A DNA stretch of 64,000 bases, taken from the NCBI GenBank assembly GCA_038503065.1, contig JBCAMK010000007.1, forward strand, positions 1,364,001-1,428,000, read 5' to 3'. The notes beneath the pieces are model-generated. The model was not told the origin of the DNA and did no database searches. It was given only the letters and a program-made list of their open reading frames with translations. This document shows, piece by piece, positions 44,650 through 57,275 of the stretch (its first letter is position 1; each line of letters opens with the position of its first letter). Both the position numbers and the translations under genes were made by a program. This DNA is from Paragyromitra xinjiangensis. Taxonomy: Eukaryota; Ascomycota; Pezizomycetes; Pezizales; Discinaceae.

Positions 44650-47600
44650 CTAACCATTATGTCCCCCTTTGGGCCTCTTCCCTGCAGTAGCCCCGTGTGC
44701 TCCACCCTCATCACCTTCGGTACCATCCTCTCTCAACCTCTTCACAGGCACGAACTGTCTAGCACCTGGGTTCATGATCCTTCCTGGACTCTGTGCTGAA
44801 CCCTGTTGTCCTTGCAACGGCAATCCCGTTTGGATATTTGGCAATTGTTGTTGCTGTAATACTTGTGGTTGACCTTGGCCTTGACCTCCAGCACCGCGTC
44901 CTTGGCCTCGCTGCTGGAACTGTCCTCTACCGACCATGACGCCGCCTCGAGGAAGTTGTGTTTGTTGATGTCCCCCTGGAAGACTCATGCGTGAGCCAAA
45001 CTGAGGCTGCTGCTGTTGGTTCTGGAGGTTCATCTGTTGCCCAAGCGGTGGAAACTGCTGTGGCGGTTGAATCTGTTGTGGTGAACCAGCATGGGAACCA
45101 GCCTGGGAAGGTGGCCGCCCGATTTGCCCAGCTCCGCGGCCACCACCTCCACTGCCACCACGAGGAATATTCGATGCCGACGCTCCACGAAGACTTCTCA
45201 GTGCGGCCGGCCCAGTGCCTACAGCATCGCGTCGCTGTGCCGCGGCAGGTGGAACGGGAATTTGACTATTTTCCGGGCCTTGCTGAGCTAGAGGAAGTGG
45301 TTGGGGAATGGCGGATTGACCGGGGGGTTTGATTCCACTCTGTTGAGGCACTGGAATCTGTTGACTAGGAGCTGTTGGTGTTCCGCCAGCTTCATAAATC
45401 TTGACTTTCTCCTCCAGCCCCTTATTCTTCTTCTCGAGCATATTCAGCTGGACTTTAATTCTAGCCATTCCTTCCTGCCTTAACGCATCCTTAGACTTTT
45501 CAAGGTTTGCCGCCATCTCCGCTGCCATCTCCGTGTGCTTCGCCTTCAACTTCTCTTCAATCACACTATTGACCTTTTCTTCAACCAGCTTCTCTCTTTC
45601 GCTCTCAACCTGCATCTCCCACTTCGCCTTCTCCTTCCCAAGACGGTGCTCGACGTTCTTTTTGATAATTGCCGTCAATTCCTCCTTGGTTGGAGGTTTC
45701 TTTGCCGCGTCTGGCTCGGTGCTTCTCTGAAGGAAATCGGCTTGAAGTTGATGTGTAGCTTCTTCAAGCTTGGCTTCTTCCTCCTTCCTCAGCGCTTCTA
45801 GAGCTTTTTGGTGTTCCTCCTCTTTCGCTTCCAAAGCCTTCTTAAGCTCTTCCTCATTCGAAGAGGGCTTGGCGTTCTCGGCTTCTGATGTAGCTTTTTG
45901 GGCTTCGAGCTTGACCTTTTCAGCTTCGGACCTGGCATCTTCTAGTTGCTTCTTCAACGACTCGATCTCCTTCTTGAGACTATCGATGGTCGCCTGCATC
46001 TCCGAAATCTGCATCTTATGCTCCTCTTCTTTGGCTGCCCACTCTTTCTGGACTTCGGCCGTTTTCTGTTCAAGCGCCTTCTTGACAGCAGCAGCCTTGT
46101 ATTCTTGGAATCCCTTTCGAGCGTCTGCGATACGGGTTTCAACCTTTGCACGCTCAGCCGCAACTCGTTCAGCAACAATAGCCTCAACATCTGCAGCGGG
46201 TATAGTGGGAGCGCTTTCCGCAATTTCGCCAGGTTCTTGAGTGGGACGGTTGGCCTCGACCTCAGCAAGTCTTCTAGTAACCTCAGCCTCGATAGCGGCA
46301 GAGTTGTCAGGGGGTGGAATGAGAGCCATTCTTCGCTGAACTTCGGCTTCAATAGCAGCTGCATTATCAGCAGTAGCTGGGATGGCGGCGATTCTTCGTT
46401 GAACTTCGGCCTCGATTGCTGCAGTATGGTCAGGGGGTGGGATCTGAGCTAATCTTTGGGCAACTACAGCTTCAATGGCGGCCGAGTTGTCTACAGGTGC
46501 AATTTGTGATATCCTCTTCGCAACCTCAGCTTCGACAGCAGCAGAGATATTAGGGGGTGGAATCGCCGCCACTCGTCTCGCAACTTCGGCCTCAATAGCA
46601 GCCTCATCAAATTGAGCAACTGGGGCCACTTCAGCCATAGGTGCGACCGGAGCGACCGGGGCAGCGTTCGCGGCGTTTGCAGCTCTGAGTTGATTGAGTT
46701 CGATTTGGGCCTTCTCGTTCTGCTCCTTCAACTGCTCCTTCAATTGACGCTGTACAATCATATCATGTTAGTTTATGACCATGAAATATCAGAAACAATC
46801 ACATACCGCTTCACGATAGAAATTAGCTGCGTTCGCTCTTTGGGTCTCAACTTGTTGCTGAACCACCGCAAGCTGCGCCTCCAGCGCTGCCTTCTGTTGC
46901 TTCAGGGTATTAAGTTCTTCAAGAGACCCGCCTGCCTGGCTGAGCTGCGTTCTAAGCGTTTCTAACTCCGCTTCAAGCTCGACTACTCGTGTCTTTGCTT
47001 CCTTGGCCTCTTTGAGCTTCACTTTGGTGTCGTCTACAACCTTCTTAATCTTCGCACGCCACCTGTCAGCAACTTCGTTGAGTTCGGCTTGCTTCACTTG
47101 GTCTTTGTTTTGGACCAATGTATTAAGGTTATCGCGTTCGGCTACAACGGCATCATATTGCTGTTGGAGTTGCTGGGCTTGCTCTTTAAGTGATTCGAGT
47201 TCAGCAGGATCGATGCGCTGTTGCTTTGATTAGATTCGCTCGAGCTGTTGGGAAAATCGTAGGGGGACAACTCACATCATATTTATTAAGGATCTGCTGA
47301 GCACGTGCTTGCCAGCGCTCACTATTCTCATTCAAGAGTTTGATCTCCTTATCCTTCTGTTCTCTCTCCTCCTCGAGGTTTCTGACTTGATCTATTCTCG
47401 AATATCAGCTTGGCTCAATATTTCCATAATGGGAGATAATATACCTTCTAACGGCTCGATTTTTGCCTGCAGCTCCACAACCTTAACTTGCAATTCTTCA
47501 ACCTTCTTCCCCTTTCTCTCCCCATCACTCCTCAATGCCGTGTTACTCTCCCTCAATAGATTCAACTCCGAAATTTTCTCCATCAACTCCTTATGCTGCG

Positions 47601-50600
47601 TTGCACCCCTTAGCTGATCTGCCTCCCGTTGTCTTTCCTGCGCCAACAACAGCCTGGTCTCGTCGGCAGTAGCCCTAGAGTAATCAAGCTGCTGCTTCAA
47701 CCGTTTAGATTCCTGCAGGCACAACTCATACTGTACGTCGACGATCTCCTTCTCGCGCCTGAGATACTTGATAACCTCCCTCAGATCCTCGATGTTCTTG
47801 TCCGCCGCGTCGTGTTCACCAGATTCGTCCATTTCGTCAACTGCAGCGCGGCTCTTCTGGAGAGTTGAGACTTGTGCGCTGACGTTATCTAGCTGGCCGA
47901 GTAGAATCTTGTTCTGCTTCATCAGGTCATTGCAGCGTGTCTTAACTTCACCAAGTTCCTTCTCGTAGTTATCTTTTTGCGCTTCCCAACTTGCCTCGGA
48001 AGACGATAGTGTAGCCTTCGCAGACTCGGCTTCAGACTTAATCTGATGAACTTCTGTCTTAAGGCCTGCGTACTCCTCACGAACTTGCTGAAGGGCCTTA
48101 GCGGCTTCGGCGTGCTTGACGAGCTCACGCTCATAATTCTGCTGGGCTTCTTGGGCAATACGGGCTTGGCTGCGGAGGTCCTCCTGGTAAAAGGTGACCG
48201 CTGCGGAGTTCTTCTCGATGTCTTCCTTGAGGCCGTCGACTTGGGCTTGAAGGATCTTCTTCTCGTTCTCAAATTCGCGAGACTGCTCAACTTCTCGTTG
48301 CTGAAGTTGTGCGAGTTCCTGGTTGGCGGATGCAAGATCGGTAATGGTAGCTTCGAGCTTTTGTTCAAGGTCCTTAATTTTGGCCTACAGTATGAATTAG
48401 TATAGCTATGACAAAAAAGGTTGAAATATCCTACCTCATGTTCGGTCGCCTCTTGCTCCATGCTCTCTCTATAGGCATCGTGAGACTCATTCATAGATTG
48501 AAGTTCCTCCTCGCTACCCTGAGCAATAGCCTTGTACTGTTCGACCTGAGCCTTAACACTTTCCAACTCTTCCTTAGTGAACTCAAGTGTCCTATGCAAC
48601 TCAGCAACCTCCATCTGCAGCTCCTGTTCCCTCGGAACCATATCCTCATCCTCATCCTCGGCTGGTACTGGTGCCGCCGCATTTGCCTTGGGCTGATAAA
48701 CTCGTAGCTTCTCCTCTGCTGTTTTAAGTTCGATACTAAGTTCATTGACTCTAGCCTGGAGATGATCTTGACTAGTCTTGGCTGCAACCATGGCTTCCCT
48801 TGTAGTCGCTAACGTCTCATTCAACCTATCAACCTTCTCCTGCGATTCCCTAGCGTCAATCTCCTTGCGGATAATGAGCTTCTTCGCCTCCTCGATCTCC
48901 TCGTTGAGCCGGCGCTTGGTCTGTTGAAGTTCGTTCTCAAGCTTTTCATTTTGAGACATGAGGCGCCTACGGGTTTCGGAATCGGCACGTTCGCGCTCAC
49001 TTTGAATGGATTGGAGGTTAGCGATGAGGCCGTTGAGGCGACCGCGTTCTTCTGTAAGGGCTTCATTGTCCTGGGCGAGGCGCTTCTCGATGTTCTTCCA
49101 GAGGGTTTTCTCGGCTTTTAGGTTGGCGTTCTCGGTACGCATACCCTCGATAAGGGACTTGCAGTCGACGAGCTCTTCGGCGACCTGTTGAGTACGAAGG
49201 TCCTGCTTGGCGTGGTTCTCGTGCATACCACTGATACGCTCGCGGAGTTGGTCGTTCTCTTCCTTAAGCATGTTAAAGTTGCCATTAAGCATCTCGTAAC
49301 GTGCTGTAAAATATAACATTAGCATATCACCCAATATATCTCTTGAAAGGGAACACTTACCAGTCGCCAACTCTAGCTGGGAGTTTGCTCTAGCGTATTG
49401 CATGCTCAATTCTGACTTCTCAGCAGCTAACCTCCTCGTTTGTTCATTGAGGGTATTGTGGTTCTCCAAGGCCTCGGTCTTGAATTGATCATACTGGCTC
49501 TGAAGATCTCTGATAACCTCCGCAAGGTTGACCGGAGGAATAGCCGAACCAGCGTCCGACTCAGCAACCTGGCTGCGCATCTCATCCTCCTCTGGCTTAG
49601 GAATATCACCCCTGTTCTGAAGCATGCGCCTAAACATATCACGCTCACGAATGAAGGACTGAGCCTTAGTGCCGAGGGTTTTCAGCTCGTCCTTCAACCT
49701 CTCGACCACACTCTTCAGCAGCACGATCTCTTTCCCTTCTTTGCCAGCCTCTTCATCTTTGCGGTTCTGCTCTTCCCTCTCCATCTTATCGCCCAGATCC
49801 CGGATAGCCTTGAGTAGGTGTTCGTTCTGTTCCTGCATTTCCTTCACACCCCGGAATACAGTCAACCTCTGGGAAATCAACCTGTCGGTGTCCGTTTGGT
49901 TGTCTACGGAAAGCCCTCCGTTGACGATTTGGTCATAGATTTGGTTTTGCGCAACTGACAGAGGATCACCACCGGAATCACGATGCTCGATTTCAACGAG
50001 TAGGACCTGGACTTGGTTGCTGAGATCGCGAAGTTGTTGGCGGAGAACTCCACCTTCATGTTCGTGCCCCGCAATCTTACTCTCCAACCTTCTCACTTCC
50101 TTCCTAGTTCTGTCCTTCTCTTTAGCGGCCTCCTCGCACAACAAACTCATGTCAACAAGATCCTTTTGTAACCGCTCATGTTCCTCCCTGAGTTCTTGAA
50201 TCTCTGGTGCCTTATGTTCCAAATCGGACATCAAATCGTTAATAGCCTCTTCCAGCTTAATATTCCTTCTCTTTTCCGCCTCAAAGCTAGCTTTCATGGC
50301 TGTGTAGTCAGAGTAAAGTTGAGTGATTGATAGCCCAGACTTTTGGAGTCTAGCAGCAGCTGGCGAACCAAAGCCCATTCCTCCAGGAGTGCCCATGGCA
50401 GATCCAGGGCGACGTCTGGGGGTGGAGTTTCCATTGGCGCTTCCTCGGGGAGAACCTGCGTCGTTATTGGCGAGAACAAAACCCCCAGCAGCATAAATCG
50501 AAAGTTCGGCCTCCAACCTTTCCACCTGAACCTCCAACTCGGCGACCCTAGACTCGGCGGCTTCCTTCTCAGCACGCTCGGTTTCCGCCTCTGCACGAGA

Positions 50601-51718
50601 CCGTCCGATCTCAACACTCTCCCGGTCATGTTCCTGCTCCAAAAGCAACTCCAACTCGGCAACCCTAGCCTTCGCACTCTTTGCAGACTTTTCAAACAAC
50701 TCTGCAAGCCGTTGCTGAGAGTTCATTTCATTCCCAAAACTCTCCTCGCGCTGCAATGCTTGATTCTGTAGTTCCTGGATTTTGGCCAATGCATCCTGGG
50801 CCTTCTTGCTAACTTCGTCGAAGCGGGTTTTCAGGCTGTCCATGTTACGTTTAGTGCTGTCTACAGAGGTCAAGGCATCATCTAATTCACGTTGAAGAGT
50901 CGCAACCTGAGTAGCTTTCTCTTTCCTAAACCTTTGGAATTCGGCAACCTTGGTCTTGAGTTCGCCGTCAAGCCATTCGTTATTCTTTTTCAGTAGATCA
51001 ACTTCCTGGGCAAGATTCTGTTCTCTGAACTTGGCGGTTGTTTGCGCGGACTGAGCTTGTTGCAGTTGAGTCTCGAGAGAGCTAGCCTCGCGGCGAATTT
51101 CAATGGCCTTTGATTGTACTGCAGCATACTCATCCTGAAGGCGATCGTAATCGGTAGACTTGCGGTCAAGAGCCTCGAGGGTATCTCGCTTGTCGGATTC
51201 GAGAGATTGAACGCGGATTTTCAAAGTACGAACTTCTTCGTTGACATCAGTTCTTGACGCCTTATAGTTTGAAAGTTCCGTCTCGAGCGAACCACGAGCG
51301 GTTTCTAGATGGTGAAAGAGAACAATTGTGTTAACGGTGCCCGGAAGTATCTCTTATACTCGATAAAACCTAGATTTTACCGAAAGGGAGTAAACAAACC
51401 TGCTGCGTTGAGTTTTGCTCTAAGATCTTGGGTTTCGGCCAAACTTGAGTCTAGCTGGGTCTTCATTGCCTTGACCCTATTATCTGCGGTTCGCACAGCT
51501 TGTTCCAATTCCACCTCGACACGAAGGGTGTCGGCGCGGAGATTATCGTGTTCCCTTGACTTTTCATCGATGGCTCTCAATACCGAGGTAACAAAGTCTT
51601 CGGTGATGCCAACAAGTGATGATATGACATCTTCTGGGAGAGACAGGAAATTTGAAAGGCGAGACACGTCGATCGCACCGCCCCCGGGCGATGGGGACAG
51701 AACGTCGGCGGACGCCAT
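44650..51718 (-). CDS. MLP1: Nuclear-basket nucleoporin, Mlp1/TPR family
   Basis: Long coiled-coil protein of the nuclear pore basket, acting in mRNA quality control and export. Exons 51400-51718, 49361-51304, 48435-49303, 47445-48384, 47276-47391, 46807-47217 and 44650-46749; 2232 residues. The six introns are 50-95 nt, all GT..AG, several with CTAAC/CTAAT branch sites. Residues ~1-1500 are almost continuous heptad coiled coil, interrupted by a Gly/Ser/Pro patch near 380 (DAGSPRGSANGNSTPRRRPG). A block of six 20-residue repeats follows at ~1580-1700, then more coiled coil, then a Gln/Gly/Pro-rich tail ending with a basic PVKRLRED...GKRPKGG nuclear-signal-like stretch. Start: the first ATG is at 51718; the frame upstream offers only GTG. 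The size and the single TPR-like layout fit Mlp1 better than other coiled-coil families. Confidence 0.88.
46255..46605 (-). repeat. Six tandem ~60-bp units inside MLP1
   Basis: Translated units read AAIEAEVxRRxAxIPPPDNS, 19-21 residues each, six in a row: Ile/Val-Glu-Ala-Glu-Val plus an Arg pair, separated by Pro-rich turns. The DNA repeats are similar but not identical, so this is an old expansion. Confidence 0.85.
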
Positions 51719-52931
51719 TATGGAAGAAAGACGAGCGTCACGGTTCACACCAGACGATGAAGAAGATGGTGATTACAGTAGGGAAACAAAACGGCAAAAC
51801 AGGAGTTGCAGTTCGAAGATGGATGATGGGCGGAAACGGACGAATAGATAGTTTTTTTCGAGAGGAGAAAAGTAGTGAGGAAGAAAAAGAGATGTTAGAG
51901 AGTGTGATGGTTGTGTGGTTGTGTGGTGTGGGGATTCGCGGTCGTAGAATAGATAGAATGAACGAAGGAAGACGCGACGGAGGAAAAGAAACCAGGCCCA
52001 CAGCAAACAGTCTCTGGTCGAGCAAGGCACAGCAGCAGAAAGGTCAGACGACGCGCAATAAACTCACACGATGGACGACAAATCGAAGAGCTGAGATCTT
52101 GTCTTTCTCTGTCTATCACTTACCTCCTCTACACCACGGGCAATGGATATTGCAATCTCACCCTGTACACAGCACGGAGGAGAAGGGGGCACAAGAGCGA
52201 GGTCGTGGATTCGCTTCCGGGAAAGAGGCTCAGTGACGCTTTTGGTTCTCTCGTAACAGCAACGCCAAGCCATGGCATTCATCGGTGCTGGCTGAAGTTC
52301 TGTTACCCGGCCTTAATTAGTGATACGCAGAGAGAGCTTCACTGATTCAGTTAATTCAGAGCTCTTTTGGCAATTCTGCAACAGAGTATAAAGGCTAGTC
52401 TAAAGCTGGCTGGTAGTGAGAGTAATATAACATACACATACACCTATATCAGGATAGATCTACCCCCATGACTTAGTTTATGCCAACCTCCCGCTGTGCG
52501 GAAGTCAAACAAGCCAAACAAAATGTACCATGTTCTTCCTAGCGATGGATGCTCACCAGGATTCGACGTGGAATGGGATGGATGATGGCGTGGTTGCCGC
52601 GAGCCCTGTGGGTCTTGGCGTTATCGGCAGCGGTGTTGTGTTTTTGTTGTTTTGACGCTGCAACAACAGTTTTTGCAGTCTAACCACTTCTTTCCACTCC
52701 AACAGTCCGTCACGTTCAGCAAGACCTCGTGCTAGTGCTTTGTCTCTTCACCACCCACTGCAAACACCACTGATACCCGCATATTCCCCTTATCTCTCTA
52801 CATAAAGCTGAAATCCATCACCTGTGAGCCCCTCCTCTTCCCCGCCATCAAAAACCCCTAAACACCACACTCCTCCCTCTACCTCTCAATCCCACCTATC
52901 ATTGCTGACTGCTGTTCAGCACGTCTTCACC
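51719..52931. other. Divergent promoter region MLP1 / STU2
   Basis: About 1.2 kb between start codons, presumably with long 5' leaders. Purine-rich on the plus strand near 51860-51990. No gene recognised; open frames here are low-complexity. Confidence 0.5.
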
Positions 52932-55715
52932 ATGGCCGACGACGAACCAGACTACTCGAGCATTCCCCTCACTGACCGGGCTGTCCACAAAATATGGAAG
53001 GTTCGTAAGGGGGCATATGAAGAAGCTGCTGCGTGAGTTTTTCTCTCCCGAGCCTTGTTGTACCACCCAGGGCTAAAACACCTCTACAGCGACTTCGCAA
53101 AGTCCCCAGACGAGAGTGACCCATGTTTTCAGCCATGGCTGCATGATTCGGGGCTTTGGACCAAGATAGTGCTCGATTCCAACGTTGCTGCTCAGCAGGA
53201 GGGTATTGCTGCGTTATGTGGATTTCTACAATTCGGAGGGATGAATGCTTGTTTACGGTAAGAATATGGACTTCTTCATTGCCTTCACTCAGACTAACCA
53301 GAGATTACAGAACACGGTCCCACACGATTGGTCCCCTCGTCGAAAAAGGCCTGTCATCTACCCGTGCTGCTACCAAAGAGAAATCCTTAGAGGCCTTGCT
53401 TCTCTACGTTGAGCTTGACAATCCCGCACCGGTACTGGAGCAATTAGTTCCATACCTCTCACATAAAATGCCTAAAATCATTGCAGCAACTTTAACCGCT
53501 GTAGCGGCAATCTACACAGCTTTCGGTGCCCGAACCGTGGATCCCAAGCCAGTACTGAAGGTCCTTCCAGGTGTCTTCGGGCATGCAGATAAGAACGTCA
53601 GAGCGGAGGCTACCAAGCTTTCTATCGAGTTATACAAATGGCTTAAGGATGCGATAAAACCGATGTTCTTCAACGATTTGAAGCCTGTCCAGCAGAAGGA
53701 ACTCGACGATGCTTTTGAGAAGGTTAAAGATGAAGTCCCGAAACAGGAGCGATTACTACGATCACAACAGGCAGCCGGGGTGCCGGACGAGGAAGTCGAA
53801 GAGGAAGTTGAAGTCGATGCATTCGATTTGGCGGAACCCGTAGATGTTCTCTCCAAGCTCCCAGAAGAATTCTATGAGCATGTTGGTTCCACAAAATGGA
53901 AAGAGCGAAAGGAGGCACTAGAAGCTCTTTTTGCAATCATGAACGTACCAAGGATCAAGGATGGTGATTTCCACGAAATTGCACGATCATTGGCCAAATG
54001 CATGAAGGACGCGAACGTTGCGGTTGTCACAGTAGCAGCGAACTGCGTGGAGTTACTAGCGAATGGATTGAGAAAGGGGTTCGGGAAATACAAGGGCACT
54101 GTTTTGTCACCAATCCTGGAAAGGTTGAAAGAGAAGAAGCAGACTGTGATAGATGCTCTTGCTAAAGCTCTAGATGCAGTTTTTGGGGCGGTATGTGACA
54201 CTCCCGAAATTTGAAAAGTTCGCTCAATACTAATGATTACCTATAGACCTCTCTCACAGATACAATTGAAGAAATCTTGGAATATCTCAAGCACAAGAAT
54301 CCCAATGTTAAGCTTGAGACATTACGGTTCTTAATTCGATGCCTTCGTACAACACGCGACTTCCCATCCAAGCCAGAATCCAAGAACATCGCTGAAGCGT
54401 CTGCGAAACTGCTCAGTGACACGAGTGGCCCCGTCCGTGATGGTGCCGCCGAAGCTATGGGTACACTCATGAAGATCCTCGGAGAACGACAAATGAACCC
54501 ATTCTTGGACGGCCTTGATGATATTCGAAAGGCAAAGATTAAGGAGTTCTTCGAGACAGCTGAAGTTAAAGCCAAAGAGAAGCCGAAGCCAGTGGCTCCT
54601 CCTCCTCCACCGCCTGCAGCCGCAAAGGGTCCTGTGAAGAGGGTAGCCAAACCCGGTGCAAAGCCTGTGAAAAAAGCGCCACCACCTTCCCAGTATGCAC
54701 AAGAAGAGCCTGCAAAACCAGCCAACGCCCCACGTGCGATCCCGGGTAGCAAAATGGCACCAAAGGCTGCTGGCCTCAAATTACAAAAGAAGCCACTTGG
54801 GGCTGGTGCAGGTGGTTCTTTAGCGTCTCCCAGACGAACAGCTCCTCCTCCGAGAGAATTGACTCCGGAAGAGGAACCAGCCCCTCCACCGCCAAAATCA
54901 GCATTCGGAGGCAGAGGCCTAGCAAGCAGGCAACTGTCGAGAGAGGTTCCTGCAGCCCCTAGGCCAGAGTCCGGAATGGGTGCGGTAGAGAAAGCAGAGC
55001 TAGAGGAGCTCCGAGCAGATAAAGAGCGATGGGCGAGGCAGCTGCAAGAGGACAAATCCGAGAAGGCGCTGTTGTTGCAGGAGATCAACGATTTGCAGCT
55101 GCAGGTACGCATTTTCGTAACTACCACCAACAAACACATCCTTCTTTTCACGACACAAATGGTGAGATAAATCGTGCTAACCACCCATGACTAATGTAGA
55201 ATGCGCAACTCATCGAAGAACACACACGCGACAATCTCGCCATTCGCGCGAAAGAAGCACAACTTGTCCGTGCCCGTGCAGACGCCGAAACCGCACAAGA
55301 GCAAGTGCAGAAGCAACAACGCGAAATCGAGCGTCTTAAGCGTGAGCTCGCGCGAGCCGTCCGCCCCACCTCACCAGCACCCACTGATATCTCAGAGCAT
55401 ATGTACGGGCGGGACGCAACCCCGACCTACGCGGGACACATGGGACGTGGAGGACTGGATAACAACAGAAACAGCTTCCAGTCCACGTTCTCTGGCGTTG
55501 ATGGGGAGAGGGAAAATGGATCTGTCATTGGTAGAGGAGAGAGGATGAGCCCCAGTCATCAGTCCGAGAGTGGGAGGGAGAGCTCTGTCGGATCTCGGGG
55601 TGGTGCGGATAACATCGAGAGCTGGAAGAGGGCCGCGGAGGTTACAAGTCAGCTAAAGCTGAGAATTGAACAAATGAAGGCAAAACAGGGGCTGGCGTCA
55701 AGAGGGCAGCGATAG
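52932..55715 (+). CDS. STU2: XMAP215-family microtubule polymerase (Stu2/Alp14)
   Basis: TOG-domain microtubule polymerase acting at plus ends, spindle poles and kinetochores. Exons 52932-53032, 53090-53257, 53311-54190, 54247-55104 and 55200-55715; 840 residues. TOG1 is about residues 10-230 (PLTDRAVHKIWKVRKGAYEE, helical repeats with LPGVFGHADKNVRAEATKL). An acidic linker (DEEVEEEVEVDAFDLAEPVDVL) precedes TOG2 at about 275-510 (STKWKERKEALEAL ... VRDGAAEAMGTLMKILGER). The Lys/Ala/Pro-rich basic region at ~525-660 fits the microtubule-binding linker. A coiled coil for dimerisation follows at ~675-765 and the tail is disordered. Two TOG domains and this order are typical of fungal members. 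CACCATGG start context. Confidence 0.94.
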
Positions 55716-57275
55716 GCAATAGTCAGCAGGCGGTAGCAGGGGGAAGAAAAAGCGCTGAGTTATGATAAAAATGGCTGCTATGAAATAGTATTTTTCCTGG
55801 TGTTTGTCTGTTACTATCTGCAGAGGTTACTCTTGTTATTCCTATCTCATTACATTCTTCTCTAGAGCCGAATTACTCGTCGAGCTACCACTTCTACTTT
55901 TACTTTATTGGTACCTTTAAGTTATTTTAGTATTGCTATTTCTTGTACCTGGATTGGGATGCTGTTCTGAATGGTCAGGGGTCTTTTTTCCGGGGTGTTT
56001 CGTGTGTACTTCTGTACTTTTTCCGTTTAATTTAGGTCTATAGCTAGGTTCGAATTCGAGGTTATCGTGGTGATTTGGTGCTGAAATGGGAGGAAGATTG
56101 CGAAAGCGGGGTTGATCTACCGATTGATAATTCATACGAAAGTGAGGTTGGGGTGGCAGATGCACTAAAGGTTGAAGGTGTAAGAAAGAGATTTTAGAGG
56201 CAGATGTCTCAAAGCGGGTTCTAAGATTAGTTTGTTGACTAGCATTTCGTTTTTACTCTTTTGTGCGACAAATAATATCTATTCATGTAACACCTACGGA
56301 CCCTACCATCGCTGTTTGAGATGCGGCATCATATAATATCACTCGGTAAATCCCAACAGGGTCCTGCTGAAAATAGGCAGTATCATGACTCTGGCGATAG
56401 AAGATTCTAGCACCGAGAAAATGCAGCTTGGTGCACCAGGATCCCGAGTTCGAGCGGGAGGTATGGGGATAACGGAATTACCGGAGATCCACTCTAGATA
56501 TTTCCGTGGCCTGACAATCGACCAGCCGCATGGCGTTGACCTGTGCGCAACGCACAACTAAAAACAGGCTTGGGTGCGAAGGATACTTATGAGATGTTGA
56601 AGATATTCCCGTAGAGAATAGAAGTCAGAGACTAGGGGAATTGATGGTTCAGGAGGGGATACTGGAGAAAACCTAAGCGATAGTCCTGGCATAATTTAAT
56701 TGCATCAATTGATCGCCAACGCCGAGGACGCAGAGAAAATGCTCAAAAGGTGGGCGATGATTGGGTGTCAAGTAGGAGAGACATAAAATAGCAGGCTGGA
56801 GACGGATATACCCTATCAAGACCATAATATAGACGATAAACAAGAATTATTCTCAAAAGTGGAGAAATAGGCTTTTTGTTACCAATTCGGTAGTACGATG
56901 TCCTATTCCCAATCTTGATTTGTTCGCTAACTACACGTAGATATGCCTAACTGACCTATGTCAATCCCAGTACCTCTGGATACACCACACCAGCCCATAG
57001 CTGATGGAATTAAGCCTACAACGGAGTACCGTGGTTTTTAGTATTCGTAATTGGTACGCGTTTAAGCTTCACCGTGCCGTATCTCCGTAGCCCGATAGTA
57101 TGACACATGGAGTTAGCAGATCTGTAGGGCATATATGGTCTCTCCTCATCCTCCTCATCGTCTTCAGCCCAGCAAGAACAATCACTACATTTCTCCCACA
57201 ACACTGTACCATATCAGTTGAGACACAACCCAAGAAAAAAAATAATCGAAAAGAAGACAAAAAACAATCCTCAAG
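55716..57275. other. Intergenic, no gene seen
   Basis: About 1.6 kb, AT-rich. One TATCACTCG copy at 56337-56345. The right end is the promoter and leader of the aldo-keto reductase gene. Confidence 0.45.
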
